Position numbers and translations under genes: made by a program
Shown: positions 8,639-22,060 of the stretch, in pieces
Numbering within the stretch: the stretch's first letter is position 1
Layout: each line of letters opens with the position of its first letter
Notes under the pieces: generated by a model
Seen by the model: the letters and a program-made list of their open reading frames with translations, nothing else
Database searches by the model: none
Told to the model about the DNA's origin: nothing
Assembly: GCA_013398175.1 (NCBI GenBank)
Contig: VZRZ01007321.1
Span: forward strand, 248 to 64,247
DNA: 64,000 nt
Source of the DNA: Climacteris rufus
Lineage: Eukaryota > Chordata > Aves > Passeriformes > Climacteridae
Reading direction: 5' to 3'

Positions 8639-11460
8639 CATAAATCTTATCGTAACAATGCCATTCTTTCAAACTGAAGATTTCCTGTATATTTTCTAAA
8701 TTTCAAAGTGTTTGGCCCCTTTCCACATTTTCAAGAAAAAACCTGGAAAGAAATGAACTATTTCTCTGAAGGTGAAAATTTTCTTGTGGCTTTTTCAATC
8801 ACTGCAATAGCATGTATTTTGTTGTTTGTTCATACCAAGTTGGCCACATAACTCTCAGGGACAGCATCTCCATTTCTAGACTTCTGCTCCAGTTCTTATG
8901 TCACCTGCTGAAGGAAAATGCTCAGTCTGTCTGAGGATTGAGCAGCCACTTCTTTGAAGCAGTTACCAGCGCAGCTTCTGACTCCAGCCCTCTGCCAGCA
9001 CACATTCAACCAGCCTGCAGACATCAGTAGCTGGCTTTCCCCCACTCTGAGGCTTCAAATTAAATTGCTGTTGAGACTCCATGACATAAATTAAGAACAG
9101 AAAAACCAGTTTTAAGCTTACAGCTCAGAAGAAATCACTAAACGAATTCTATTTTGGCAGCTTGCTGCTCACAACTCAGAAAATACGACAGCAAAGCAAA
9201 TCACATGTCCAGTGTGTGTTTTATAACCCTGTGCAGACTAAGCCATCTTGTAGGCACATGCTTGACTATTTTTAGTGGCTGTGCTCCTGCAAATATGGCA
9301 AAGTCCTTTAGCGTTGGCGAGTCACTAGGGGCTACTTGAAAAGTAGCAAGAGATGTCAGTGGCTGGAATTTTGACTGAAAATAATAATACCTGGAGTTCA
9401 GATTTGCTGTGCAGGTTTGCCAAAGAGCAAATGAAGTCAGCTCTGGCAATGTGACTGTTCGCTGATTGCTGCCTCCAGCCACGAAAGCGCAGGATCTGAC
9501 TGTGTTTTATATTCTTCACCACTGCTACACCATCATTTTAAAGGTACACGGTGGCTCGTGGGAATGCCATTTTTCCAGGGTGTCCATCTGGGAATCAAAC
9601 AACTCTCCTTCAATTCTGAGCAAGCACTGTGGTGTCTCCAGAGGACCTATAACTGACATGGCCCATTAGTCATAGAAACATCCCACTAAAATTAGAGGCA
9701 GCTTTTCATCTTTATGGGCCTCATGCCTCGGTCCATATGTAGAACATACAGAATGGATTTTTCTTTTCTTGGCATGTAACCCCGTCTTTCCGGTACTTTG
9801 GTTCCAGACCTTCATGAGCAATGCAGGTGGCTTTTGTTGTTCCACAGCTCGTATTCTTGACAGTTACTGCATCTACACAATACTTCTGGATACAGCCAGG
9901 CTGAAACATTCTCACAAACAGTTACTTAAGATTACCAGTATTAGCACATAAATATAATTGTAATTAATAACACTTTGGCTCCTTGAAGATTCCTTGGGCT
10001 GCTCTGTTGGCTCTGTTTCAACAGCACCTAAAAAGCCAGCAGCAAGGTCTCTGCCCACCCCAATCTTTTCAGGCTTTCTGTAGTTTGTTTTTAAGGTGTG
10101 CAGCTGAGGCACTGGGATAAACTACAATGATTTTCACTTTGAGAGCCCAAGGTTTTCATGGCCGCTTCACATTTGGTACTGTATGTATTTATTCTTCTGT
10201 TGGATCACAGATGGAGACAATTCAGACCTGGTTTTGAGAGGTGTTGGACAACTAATAGTTTCCATGCAAGCCAAGGGGAACTGTGACCATGAGGTACTAT
10301 GCTGGATATGGCTTCTGGTTCTTTGAAGAGAACACACACAAGACACCATTTAAACAGTGTTTAGCTCATATCTTCATTCTGAATCTGAATTTATAGCAAA
10401 CAGGGACTTGAATTACCTCTGTGTCATTTAAAGCATTTATGAAATGAGTAAAGGATCCAATCAGATATTTTACATCAGTAATATATTCCAAAAAGAAAGT
10501 CCAAGACTTCTCAATCCTACCCTTCTCTTTGAGTCTCTTGTTTGCTGCCTCAACGTATAGGTCAAACACTAAATAAGACTTTTGTTTTGTTATGAAATAG
10601 TTACTCCAAAGTAAGGGTCAGGTTGTCAGTGGTGCTGTTGTGGCACCATAGCTTTACCTGGCACACTGGACTTGATTTTCCACAAATCCTCCAAAGCATT
10701 TCACATGTTCAGAAAGGTAAGGGTATGCCAGGTTGTCTTATTTGAAGTCCTCAGGTTTATATATTCCATTTTGTTAAGAAAAAAAAAAAAATAGAATGAG
10801 TAAACTGCCTGAATAAAACTCAGAGGGATATTTGGGGATGCTTGGAGATGACTAATAACAGGGGTAGGACTTCTGTGCCATACTGTGCAACGTATTGCAG
10901 TGCAGGCAATGGCTGTTCCAATCCAGAAATAGAAAAGGTGATTCATTTTGGTTTGGAACGAAACAGCAGCATGTCTTGGTGTTGCTAATAAAAGCCTTTA
11001 GGGTTTTACTCCCTGCAGGCTTCGTTGCAATAATAGCAGTGCTTCTGTTAGCTCATTATCAGCATTGTTGGCAGTGCAGGAGTCAGAATTGGTTGCACAT
11101 TCAGATTATTATTGTCATTGCAACACTTTATATTAAGACTCCTTCAACAAAGGATTTACAAGCCATGTTAGACAGTCCATCAATACAAGCTGTTATAGAA
11201 TCTCTTACTACAAGGACCGATTAGCCTTTTATTGACAGCCTGTGAAAAAAATTGCTAACTACCCATTAACTGTTTGTAAATGGAGCTGGAGTATTCAGAC
11301 ACATACATCTGAGGAACATGAGGGACCATTTTGGGGATTGAATCTGGTTTCCTGCAGATTACAGGTCACAAAATTTTTCCAGAGGAATTCTGCAGTGAGA
11401 CAGCAGTTTCTGGATGAACTACTTTATCTTTCCTAGAAAAACATCTATTTTAAACCTGTT
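8639..11460. other. Non-coding stretch, nothing recognised
   Basis: Mixed-composition sequence with no gene, RNA or mobile-element signal that I can name. The plus frame at 10895-11224 (109 codons) includes a hydrophobic segment but no family resemblance and no splice or promoter context. Confidence 0.45.
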
Positions 11461-14400
11461 CTCAATAATCCTGAATTGCTCAACATTTAATCTTGAAAAA
11501 GGTAGGTAGTCTCTGTGGTTCCAGATTTCAGACATCAAATAATCTGCCACAGCAAAGATCTTACTGCAACCTTCCCCTTTCTCTCTCATTCACTTTGTTT
11601 CACTTCCTTTACATTCTATGTTCTACATAAAGTAAAAAAAATTATTTAAGATTTAGGTTTTGGTAGAATCTGAGCTCCATCCAAGCTAGGGATCAGTCAT
11701 GCTGATGTTATTATGAGCAATATTAACCCATCCTTCCAAAAATGACATAGGCAACACCTAACGGACAGAGAAAAATTTAAAGGCTCGGAGTTTGGCCACA
11801 GAGAATGGAGTAAAGAAGCAATGGATACATGCAGCCCCTTGCCACTTTCATACCATGGGGAGTTTTGTCCCCAGAGCTGCACCTGCAGGGTTATATGCCT
11901 TGGGAGAGCCCTCTGGAAAAGGTCTCACTCTCTCAGAGGGAGATGAACCCCAGGCTCCTCTTATGGGTAATTTGAAATAGTGAAGGAAAACCAAAACTAA
12001 CACAGAATAACAAAATAACAAAACATCTTCTATCCTACATCACACACAGAATCACTGCATTTTGGGGGTGTAGCAGACAAGAGCTGTGAGCTGTGCCCAT
12101 ACCACTGGTGTTCCTGCATCCATGAGCTTTGTGTCATAGCCTCCATTTCTTACAGACCACTCTGCCTTCCACACCCTCTCATAAGCTTCCCTTTAGCAAC
12201 CCTCCTGTGCTGAGCTTTTCTGAGCACACAGAGTTACTTGGCATAGAAACCTCAGAGTCCACTTCAGATTGTCTCATAAAATAACTTAGATAATATCTTA
12301 TTTTTCTTGAATAAATGCAACACATTCTGCCTATTATTTTGCCAAGGTGTTTAGCAAGAGTAAAGCTGGGAACTGCAGAGTGCTGGCAGGCCAGGCCAGG
12401 CGCTGTGGTTACTGCAGCCGTATTCCTCCACCAGCTGGTTCTGCTTCCCCATAATTTGTTCAGGATTTGTGTCAGGACCTCTAAGTTCATCTTCTGCAAA
12501 ATATTTATTAATTTTTTTTCTCTCTCTCTGTCTCTCTGAGAGAAATATTCCTTCCTCCCTTTCTTTTAGCAGAGAATAATTTGCCACTGGATTGAAAACA
12601 AATTAGTACCATGTTGTCAGGGCAGTTCTGCCTGTTTCCCAGACACATTCATTTTATTTCCTAATTTGTTTCATCATGAAAGTGGCAGAAAGGTAGAGGT
12701 GAAATCAAATCTATTCAAGGAGCTCACTTAACAGAGGTAGATCCAAAAAAGAAATGAGGCTTCCTCATCCACAGTTATAAATATGTTCCATTTGTAGTGG
12801 CTGCAGTACACTCCAGACACCTTAAGCCCAGAGTCTTTGAAGGATTCACAGTTCAAACCAATATTGACGTATTGCTTAAAAGAATCTTCTCAATTGAAAG
12901 ATACTGTTGGGTCTGGTTATTAACTACTGGTTACACATATCTGCCTAATTCCTTGTCTTTTGAAAATGTTAGACTATTTACATTGATCATTAGATTTAAT
13001 CTTTGACATGTCCCTAGGACATTGAAGGTTTCTAAAAGACTTTCCCAATGAAGAGAAGTTGTGATGTGAGGTTGAAAAATGATGTAAATTGAAAATAAAG
13101 TCTGTGGTTGAAGTAAGAATTTTTTCATCCCTTTTTAGAAAAAAAAAAGAATGCTCGTATTTTTCACTTTGACACACTTTGAGTATAAGCCTACTTGAAT
13201 CTAATGTAAAATTGAAATGAAGAAAAAAATAACTGCAAGATAAATGAAGTATTTTAAATCAAGCAGTGTGTTTAATTTGATCAGAACTGAAATACCTTTC
13301 CTTTCACTTGTGTTCTGGCAAAACTAACAAAAAAGTCATTTTGGGTTGACCTGAAACAATTTTTTCCTAAGTTTAGACAGAGAGTGGAAAGATTAGTTAT
13401 TTAGACAGCACTACTTCTAAATTCAAAGGCTATGCCATTTCCAGCAGGCTATCCTTCCTGCCTTAAATAAGCTTTTCATCCTTATATATATATGTTTATA
13501 ACAGGTGATGAGAGAAATATTGAGTAATCACATAGATTGCAGTCACAGTTTCAAAATTCCTTTAGCTATTTGACCTTCCTTTCTTGGAAGGGGAACCTAT
13601 ATGTGTGCAACTTCTTCATCATGCCAGTTTATAATGAGAACTTTTTGTTGTTTATTGTGGCCATTTGTTGTTGTTTTAAAAATAAAACATATTTTCCATA
13701 TTAATCTGCTCCATCTCTTGCATTGTGGGAGATAATTTACAGTGATGTGCCAGGCCCTAAATAAATGCAGGTTCACTTACAGTAGGAAGAACTGTTGGAA
13801 AAAAATACAATAAGTTGTCCTTAAAATAAACAAACCTTACTTTTCCATTTTGGTTCTGCTGATGGCTGTGTGATACTGAGTATGTAGGAGCAGGATGTTT
13901 GCTGACCATTCTACAGATGTCTAATGTTTCAAACATGTTGAATGAATCACTTTTGCCCTGCTGGCTCACAGAGAAGCAAATAATGCTTTTCTGATTCATC
14001 TTCTAGAAAGATATTACTTTGGAGAAGCTATTTATGAACTCGAACACACTGAGCAATCTGTTTGTTCTTTAATTCCTTCCCCATTTTCCTACTTATAACA
14101 CCTTTTCTGACTTAAACATGTGCAGCATATACCTTGTGTCATGTGTTATAGGGTAGAAAACCTAAAATACTAAACACACTAGTACTCTTTGGGTAACACC
14201 TACAGTCATAATGAAGTGTTTCCTGGCACACTGCACACTGTACCTTAAATCACTTTTATATTGAGCTCTGTAAGTGTTAGGGCTTTTTCCCAGTTTCACC
14301 TCTACATTGGTTCCTGAGGAAAGGGAGTTGGGACATGGTAGGCAGCCCCTGTCCAGGCAGCAGCTATGGTGGAGGTGGTTGCTACCATCAGCTTCAGCAG

Positions 14401-16093
14401 AATTTGGTGTTGGGCTGAACTGTTCCTACAGGCACTGCCCAGTGTTGGGACAGGAGCATCAGCTCTGTCAGCAAGGCTGCAGCGAGAGGAACCTCTGGCC
14501 AGAGCCAAGGAAGGAGGGGTCAGGCACACTTGGTGTCAAAAATGTCTTTTTCCAGCACAGCAGGCTCCAAGAAGAAGGATTTGTCTAGAGATTAGCACTA
14601 AAACCCCAGTTCAGCACCATAGTTAAGCACATGTCCAGCTGAGAGCAAGGCACTTAAATGTCAATGGGTTTTCTCACACTGTTAAAATGGGTATGCACTC
14701 CAGGGGTTATTTGGGAAGATTCATATTTTTTTTAAGGACAGAGAATGTTTAGACAGACCTGATAGAATAAAAGACAAGAAAACTGAAAAAGTTAAAAAGT
14801 GATAACAGAGGAAAGAAAATTGTACAAATGTTGATAATTAACCAAGAATTCAACATTTCTGACAGAAACCTGGGAAATATGATTCATATTAGATATAACA
14901 TGAGCCTAAAACCAATTGGAAATACTGTGTGTGTCCAAAACATGTTAAAAACACCTCAGCTGGGAAGATAATAATCTTTTTTCTTGATTATGTTGGAATT
15001 AAACATGACAGCTGTGTATTTGAATTGGCTTTGAAGATCTTCATGTTCAGACCTTACATTTGCTGACTGCTGAACATTTTCCTAAACAGTCTGATCACCT
15101 TGATGGGCATGACCACCTACAGACCATAGCTCCTACTCAAACTAGATTCCATGTCATCTTCCATGTTGTCTTTATTCGAAAATTATCAAATGACAAGTTA
15201 CTGGCCGTAAGAGTAAAACCTAAAGTTACATTGCACATGTGAGTAGAGCAGATATTATTTGATTTGATAGGTGTTATCAACACTGCTTCCTGTAGATTTA
15301 TGATGGTTCATTTATCAACAATTAATTGTATCTGCCAGTTTCTCGCTATCAAAATTGTTGCTAATTTCACAGTGTGAGAACCATCTTTATGTAACTCTCT
15401 GCAGATACTATAAAGTTTTGCTGGTCCAAGTAATTCAGCAACGCTGGAAAAGATTTGTTCATTAATGCATCCTCAGGAATTACCTGTCTCTGTCTCCTCA
15501 GCCTCATGTAACTCATTTAAAACGAATGGACATTCAGTATCAGGATTGCACTGCCAAGCAGCAGCAAACTAGAAAGGGCTGGAGTTAATCAGGCTCACAG
15601 TCCCCTGTGCAGGGGACACAAAGAAGTCTGCAAGAGTTCTCAAGAATCTAGATGAAGAAAAGGAATATCCACCCAGAGAAAAAAATGTGTGCAGAAGTGT
15701 ACGTAGAAAAATAACACTTACAAAATTGCTGTTAAATATTACTTATTAAATATTGTTTTTACATAAAAGAAAAACTAAGTTATGACTAGAAGGAAAGTTA
15801 TATTAATTTAACTAAAATAATTTTTTAAGTCTGTGAGTTAAGCAAGAGTATACACAAACATTTTATTTCCTCCTTTGATTTCAGGGGCTTCCATTAATTT
15901 CTCACAGAAATAGGCTCAAGTCACTGGTGAAGCCGCAGGGAAGTAAGCCAGGGGGTGGATTTCTGGAAGACTAAACCCTTCACCTGTGGATGATCTTGTT
16001 CCACAGCCTATTTCAACTTACCTGATCTTTGCTACCTAGGCTGGACATTTGTATATGTCAGATGAAATGAATGTAAATAAAGATCTACAGGTT
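11461..16093. other. Non-coding stretch, nothing recognised
   Basis: AT-rich sequence with a short CT-rich tract at about 12520-12538 and a short (TA)n at about 13484-13493. The open frames at 14274-14626 overlap in two frames and lack family features. A weak conserved-looking patch lies at about 15040-15560, where five CpGs survive, but this is not enough for a call. Confidence 0.45.
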
Positions 16094-16104
16094 AAAAACA
16101 AAAC

Positions 16105-16136
<32 letters not shown>

Positions 16137-16162
16137 AACTAAACCAAAACAAAACAAAAAAC
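16094..16162. repeat. A-rich (AAAAC)n simple repeat
   Basis: Repeated AAAAC units with slight irregularities run for about 70 bp. No adjoining retroposon body was recognised, so I do not treat it as a poly(A) tail. Confidence 0.9.
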
Positions 16163-17969
16163 AGTTACAGAGGATTTAAAGTATTAAACAAAATCAGTTT
16201 ATATTTACTGCAGATGCCATATTTTAGGGCAAACAAGTCCTTAGGATTAAGATTAGAAAAGCTCCCTCACTGATAAAAGTATTTTATAGACTATGGAATA
16301 GTCTCCAAAACAATATTCATCACTGAGTACATTTCTTTGGAACCTTTAACTTCTTAAAAATGAAAATAATAACGGTTTGATCTGCAGAGAAAAATCTAGC
16401 ATAGGCCAGAAGATACACCAGATAGGACAGTGTTTATTTACTATTTACATCTGCTGTGACTGTGAGTGAAACACTGAATATAAGCTTCATTTACTTAATT
16501 TAAGAGTATCTCTGTCTATTTTAAGGACTAATTCTAAAGCAAATCTTCCTCATTCTGCACATCTTCTGACTTTTATTCATTTAAACTAGGGACATTCTCA
16601 GACAGCTTGGCACAGTTAACCAAATATTATTTAGTTATTTATTATCACTGTGGCTTCAGTTTCTTCTCTGAAATGGCTTGGATTGTTTTCCTGAAAAATG
16701 ATAATTTCTCAGTTTATCCATTATCCGCTCATAGTTCTTGTGTGAGCTCCAGGGAGGACACATATTTCTTCTCAAAGTCTTCAGAAAGCTCCAGCTGAAG
16801 AATCCTGTAACTGGAGTAATTTTTATTACCTTAACACTCTCTTTTTCAAGCTGTATCTCTCCAAAGAAAAGCCCAAGGCCATTCTAAGAAACCAGAGGAT
16901 CCTGACCCTTTAAAACTCACCTCTGATCTTGGAGCAGAGCTTCCATGTTTCACATGAATGCAGCCTTCCTTCCCAATCTATTTTGGATTTTTTTACAATC
17001 CCCATGTTAGCCAGGAAGTCTCTGAAGCTCAGCTCCTACTAGAACAGTTTTATACCTTATACCTTTGACAGGAACTGCTGGCATTCGCCTGCAGGAAGCT
17101 GACATGTGATTTAGGAGGGGATAAAACATGTACATGTTTGTTACTTGAGCTTTACAGCTCTGCAGGGAATGAAAATCTTTTTCACAAAGGATTTAAAACC
17201 TTGGCTTTTTTCCCCACTTGAAAATTTCAAAATTCTCTGAAGGGAAATTGCAAGATGAAATTAATTTGGGGTCAATTGAAAGGTTTCAGTCTGACCAAAC
17301 CCAAAATCCTTTTAATTTTGTCTTTCATATTTATTTTTTTACAATACATTATAATATACTGAGCAGCATAAAATATGAGATGCTAGTCCTAATGCTTTAA
17401 AGAAAGTCTTGAACATATGGCCCAAATGTAATTGATACATTGATGTCTAGCTGAGTTTATGGAAACCCTAAAACAACAACTGTGGGAGACATGAAATGAG
17501 CTATACATCCTGACTTGTGTCCGGGAGTGATATTTAATAACAATGATATTTAAAATAGTTTATCAAGGAGCATGACAAAGAGAATAGGAGAAAAGGGCAT
17601 GATACAGGAAAGATCAGGTATTGTAAGAGACAGCTTCATTTGGTGCCAAGAACAAAACTATACTTGCTAAAACTATAATTTTATGTAGTTATAAGTGTTA
17701 TTATATCCCTACAATCTTATGTTCCTTCCAAGTCAAGGCACACAAAACCTCCAGCAGCAATGAAGCTCTGCTAAGGAGAAGAAGTCTCAGGAGCTGAATT
17801 CTTCGGTGTTGCCAAAACCTGCACTGGTTTCATGCACAGTCATTTGCACTGAGCAGTAAAACATTTTGGCGTATCATTTGACTGAAACCTGTTCCATCAG
17901 AGGAGCGTTCCATCCTCTCCACCACCACCACATTAGCATTATTGCTTCACAAGCTTGAAGGACAGGAAG
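16163..17969. other. AT-rich non-coding sequence
   Basis: No gene or repeat recognised. Open frames are short and of ordinary chance length. Confidence 0.5.
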
Positions 17970-18995
17970 GTAATCAGGAACAGTCAACATCAGCAGATCA
18001 CACACCACCAGCCCAAGTGCTTTTGATGAAGAAATGATGTCTGTGCAGATAACATGTAATAAACTCCGACTTCTGTAAAACTGTTGACACATCCCACACA
18101 GTATTTTCATGTGTAGGCTGAGGAAATATGGGCTAGACAAACTGTCTTCAAGATGGGTTGAATACTGTCCAAGGCACCTCATTCTAATTAGTGTCTTAGT
18201 ATCAAATTGGCAGCCAGCAACAAGCAGAGCAGCCTGGGAGCTCATAGTAGGACCGGTACTCTTCAGCATCTTTTTCCATGACCTGGGTAATGAGAGAGAA
18301 ACCACCCTTGCCAAGTGTGTGAACAATATTTAATTAGAGAAGGGAGGGTTTGGTACACTCCACAACTAGAGTTTCAAGCCAAAGGGACCCTGACAAACTT
18401 GAGGATTAAGTTAACAGAAGTCTTACAAAATTCAGCGAGGATAAATGCAAAGGTTTGTACCTGGGGCAAGCATAAGTCTGAGTGAATTGTCTGAACTGCA
18501 GCCTTGTTGAAAAGGACCTTTGGCATCTGGGGAATACCAGACTAATGGACACCATGGTGCTGTGATCACAAACACAGGAAACTGCATAATGGATTACATT
18601 AGGAGGAATGTGGCCAGAGAAAGGCATGAAGGCACCCCTCCTCTCAGCAGTGATGTGGAGCCAAAGGGGTGATTTAACAGAAGCCTGCAGCTCTTTGAAG
18701 GACAGTTGTAAAGACAATGGGGCCAAACTACTCTCAGGAGTAGCGGATGATTTAACAAAGGGCAAGAGCAAAGTGCTGCAGTTTGGGAGGTTCACCTTAG
18801 ACATCAGGACATCTTCAATAGGATAGTGGTGCTACACTGGAACCCACATTCTGGTGGAAGGTCTGTCCTTGGAAGTTTTCAAAATTCAGCTAGGCTTAGC
18901 CTCAGCTGGTCTGATCTACTGTTGTAGTCCTGCTTTAACCAAAGTATTGTACTAGATGACCTCCAGAGGTCCCATCTATTTCCTTAATTTGATCC
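17970..18995 (+). mobile_element. Old, degraded CR1 LINE copy (RT region to 3' end)
   Basis: Short stretches in shifting frames match CR1 ORF2. Near 18050-18090 the reading DFCKTVDTSH resembles the RT segment DFxKAFDTVSH. Near 18110-18160 the sequence resembles LRKYGLD--S-RWVE. Near 18250-18290 GPVLFSIFFHDL resembles the RT motif GPVLFNIFINDL. The 3' portion has the CR1 signature CTAGATGACCTCCAGAGGTC at 18952-18971, preceded by a segment like the usual AGTTTTCAAAATT-type stretch. Many frameshifts and stops and deletions in the middle (about 18330-18830) show great age. The open frame on the opposite strand (17874-18326) is a shadow. Confidence 0.75.
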
Positions 18996-19295
18996 CCTTG
19001 TTTCCTTGATTCTGTGTTTCGCTATTTTCCTTTCCCTCCAACACATTAGGAGGGTCAAATTAAAGTTCAGAGGAAAATATCCTCCCAGAATATGAAGCCA
19101 TGAATGACCTCAATATACTCTTTTAAAATAGACAAGGGTCTTTTAAAATGTAATTTGAAAATAGCACAAGGAACAGGTGTGTGTAGTGAATCACCAAGAT
19201 AATGACTTGCAAAACCTTTATTGCTTAAGACAATACATAGCAGACAATGGATTTCATTTGATTACTTTATCCTACATAATTTACAGCAAAGACAG
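18996..19295. other. Short non-coding spacer
   Basis: Sequence between the CR1 3' end and the TTCCC repeat. Nothing recognised. Confidence 0.5.
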
Positions 19296-19341
19296 TTCCC
19301 TTCCCTTCCCTTCCCTTCCCTTCCCTTCCCTTCCTTCCTTT
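19296..19341. repeat. (TTCCC)n microsatellite
   Basis: Seven perfect TTCCC units (19296-19330) are followed by TTCC units. This is a pure pyrimidine tract on the plus strand. Confidence 0.95.
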
Positions 19342-21229
19342 GTAGATTCTGAGCAAGGTCCTTACTCATCAGTTCAGTATGCAAAGAATGGGAACCACCA
19401 TGACTAATTGGGAATGATTTCAGCAAACTGAAGCCTTCCAGGCACTCTGGTTTATGAGAGAAGGTAGCAGAGTGCACACTTGGGCCACAATCTGGAATTT
19501 AGGTACCAATATACTAGCTCAATCCCATTTTATACAGAATTTGGGCACGAATACAAACTACACTGTCCTTTTCTTTGATTATACGTGCATTGAAATTTTT
19601 GTTAAGGGGAAAAAAACCCAAACCTAAGAGAATCTGCTGAGGTGATACCTCATTATCTCAATTCAATTCACTTCTAGTGAAACTCCACTGACTGGACAAA
19701 CATCACCAAGACCTTTACCCTAAATCAGTAACTTCCCAGAAACACAACTTCACACAATCTGGGGAGCAGTTTAGTGTTACTTTTTAAAATACATGTAAGA
19801 TAAAATTAATGTGGTGGAAAACACTACCTACATATGATTTCCCAAGTAGACAGATAATAAACAACACAGTGTAACAGGAACCACCAGAGAAGTTTGCTCA
19901 AACAGAGAATTGGAAGTTGCTAACACAGAGATTCTGAAAATGGGTAGTTCTGGCCTCTGGAGAGACTTTTTTCAGTCTGTGTGGCCCTTGGAATATTTTC
20001 ATCCAAGAGGAGTTCCCTTGGATGAGATCCTTGGAAAATATTTCACTTTGATCTCTGGTGTATTACTCCTCTTTTGCAGCCAGACAAAGTTTAAAACTAA
20101 CTTGACTTCCCTTTGACTGATGCGACTTCTACAGTCAGATACAGAATTAGCATAGCAGGGATCAGAAAGACCCCAAGAAGCACTGCAAATAATCAAAACA
20201 CTGCTCATGTTGGGCAGTGGTAAAATGAAAATTTTGGATATGTCCAGAAGAGACTTGTCTCATCAGCACCAGATGCTTAGACAGACATGGGCTATGGAGA
20301 GAATCATAAACTAGTGAAGAACGCACAGTTGCACAGAAGACAATGCAACCAGATCAACTCATACCACCTGGGAATCTGGGCTCTGAAGACTGAAGTTGTA
20401 ACAATAGAACTAAAAATAAGTTCCCACAAACTGGCCTACTCATCAGCACTGTATCTTGCCTTAGTGAAGCTGGAGATCTGCTACTAATACAGGCTTCTCT
20501 GCCCTAAATCATTTATTTTGGCAGCTCATAAAATATGGAAACTCTAACACTCAATATTCCCCACTCTCTCATGATTACTGTTCAGGGACAGACTCTTTAT
20601 ATCAAACAGAAACTTAAAGATTGTGGCATGTTATCAAAACCATAATGAAATCTTGTGCAAGCACAGTAATCAGAGAGGGCTATTTGTCAAGACATACTGT
20701 AGAGAAAAACAAAATCCCACAGTAGAAACAGGAGTGCTTGCTCTGCTGAGAGATACTGTGAAAATAAAATGAAGGTCTTTTTTTCCTCCTCTTTAATCAA
20801 AACTCAGTATGAAAACAAAAACCTTACCAAATAACTTTTGCTTATATAAAAAAAAAAGTTGGCTGGAAAGGAGCAGTGCATAATTTATACAGAAATAACA
20901 TTAAAAAGAGGATTGTTCACATAGATATTTCTGAGTGTGTGATCAAAAATTTTGGCCCTGCGGGGAGCTCATGTTACTGCCACTACTGGGTTGAGGCTGA
21001 ATTTTACTCTCTCTGTGAGACAGTCAAAACCTGGGAAGCTGCACAGGGAACGAAGGTGTGGGCAGATCTGATATTACTTAGGAAGTCCCTGGTGAGGGCA
21101 TGCCTGTGTTTTGACCCCACCTGCTGCAGGAGGTTACCCATTCTATCCACGAAATATCTATAGAGGTTTAAACTTGACTCATTGCTTAAGGAAGAGAAGC
21201 ACTGGAGGGGGAGGTACGTGCTCTGGGAT
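19342..21229. other. Non-coding stretch, nothing recognised
   Basis: AT-rich sequence without gene or mobile-element signal. Short open frames at 19910-20116 and 20287-20487 show no family features. Confidence 0.5.
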
Positions 21230-22060
21230 CTCCTTCTGGCTGTGCTATTGATTTGCGAGCCAGAGACCTACTCAGTAAATCATGGATAACATTATTAAGT
21301 TACTTAAATGGACTGTTGGGATGTTAATTACCCAGCATATTCGCAGTCAGTCTGCCCTTCTGAAAATTAAGCCACTTGGCTGTCTGAATGATGCTTAACT
21401 CTGAGAGCAAAGATCAAACACTTCAGCTTAAATGTCCCCATTCTCAGCTCTACAGGCTCGCCTAGTACCATCGTATTGTCAAATACCATCCCATTTCTAG
21501 AAGAGGAGGGCATGGTTAGGTCAGGATTATGTTTCAACCAGAGATCTGTAAGAAAGATCTTAAAAGAAACAGTGCTATCTGGTGTTATTGTTTGTACAGT
21601 TGCACAAGCACTGAAAAACTGAATGTGTATGTAAATGCCGAAGAGTTAAGGGCAGAAAGGGAGGGTCACTACAGGGCTATAACAGGATACTTTATTTGTG
21701 ATCGTAAGTACAATCTATTATTGTGGCAGAGCAATGCAAGGTTAGTACCTGTCAACAAGACAGCTGGAGGCCTTTTTTTCACTGATAAATGTTGAGTGCA
21801 GCTGTGCTTGGCACATGCTTCAGCTGTAAACAGGAGCCACGGCTTTAAACATCGTTCTGATTTTTCCACTCCTGCTAATTGCTACTTTCATTTCCTCAGG
21901 AGTGGTGCCCAGGTGACATCCTGAAATCTATTCAAACTCAGAGAACAAATTAGTTCTTAAAGCTGCCTGGCCGTTTAGGCACCTGAATTAACTAATTTAT
22001 CTGTACCAGCTGAAGTAATTATAAGTCGTTAATTTTAATTACACTTAGAGATTCAGAAGT
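21230..22060. promoter_or_regulatory. Candidate conserved non-coding block with homeodomain-type sites
   Basis: About ten CpGs survive across this AT-rich stretch. It carries several homeodomain core motifs: TTAATTA at 21324-21330, TAATTA at 22016-22021 and TTAATTA at 22035-22041. This resembles developmental enhancers in vertebrate gene deserts. The open frame at 21529-21795 (88 codons) lies inside and matches no family I know. The call is inference from composition only. Confidence 0.3.

Noticed and set aside
8441..8677. Lys/Glu/Gly/Arg-rich open frame
   Set aside because: It is only the translation of the GGAA microsatellite.
10895..11224. 109-codon frame with a hydrophobic segment
   Set aside because: No family match, no promoter or splice context, and chance hydrophobic frames are common in AT-rich DNA.
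16094..16162. Poly(A) tail of a processed pseudogene
   Set aside because: The tract is a regular AAAAC repeat, and no cDNA-like body precedes it.
17874..18326. 150-codon minus-strand frame
   Set aside because: Antisense shadow of the degraded plus-strand CR1.
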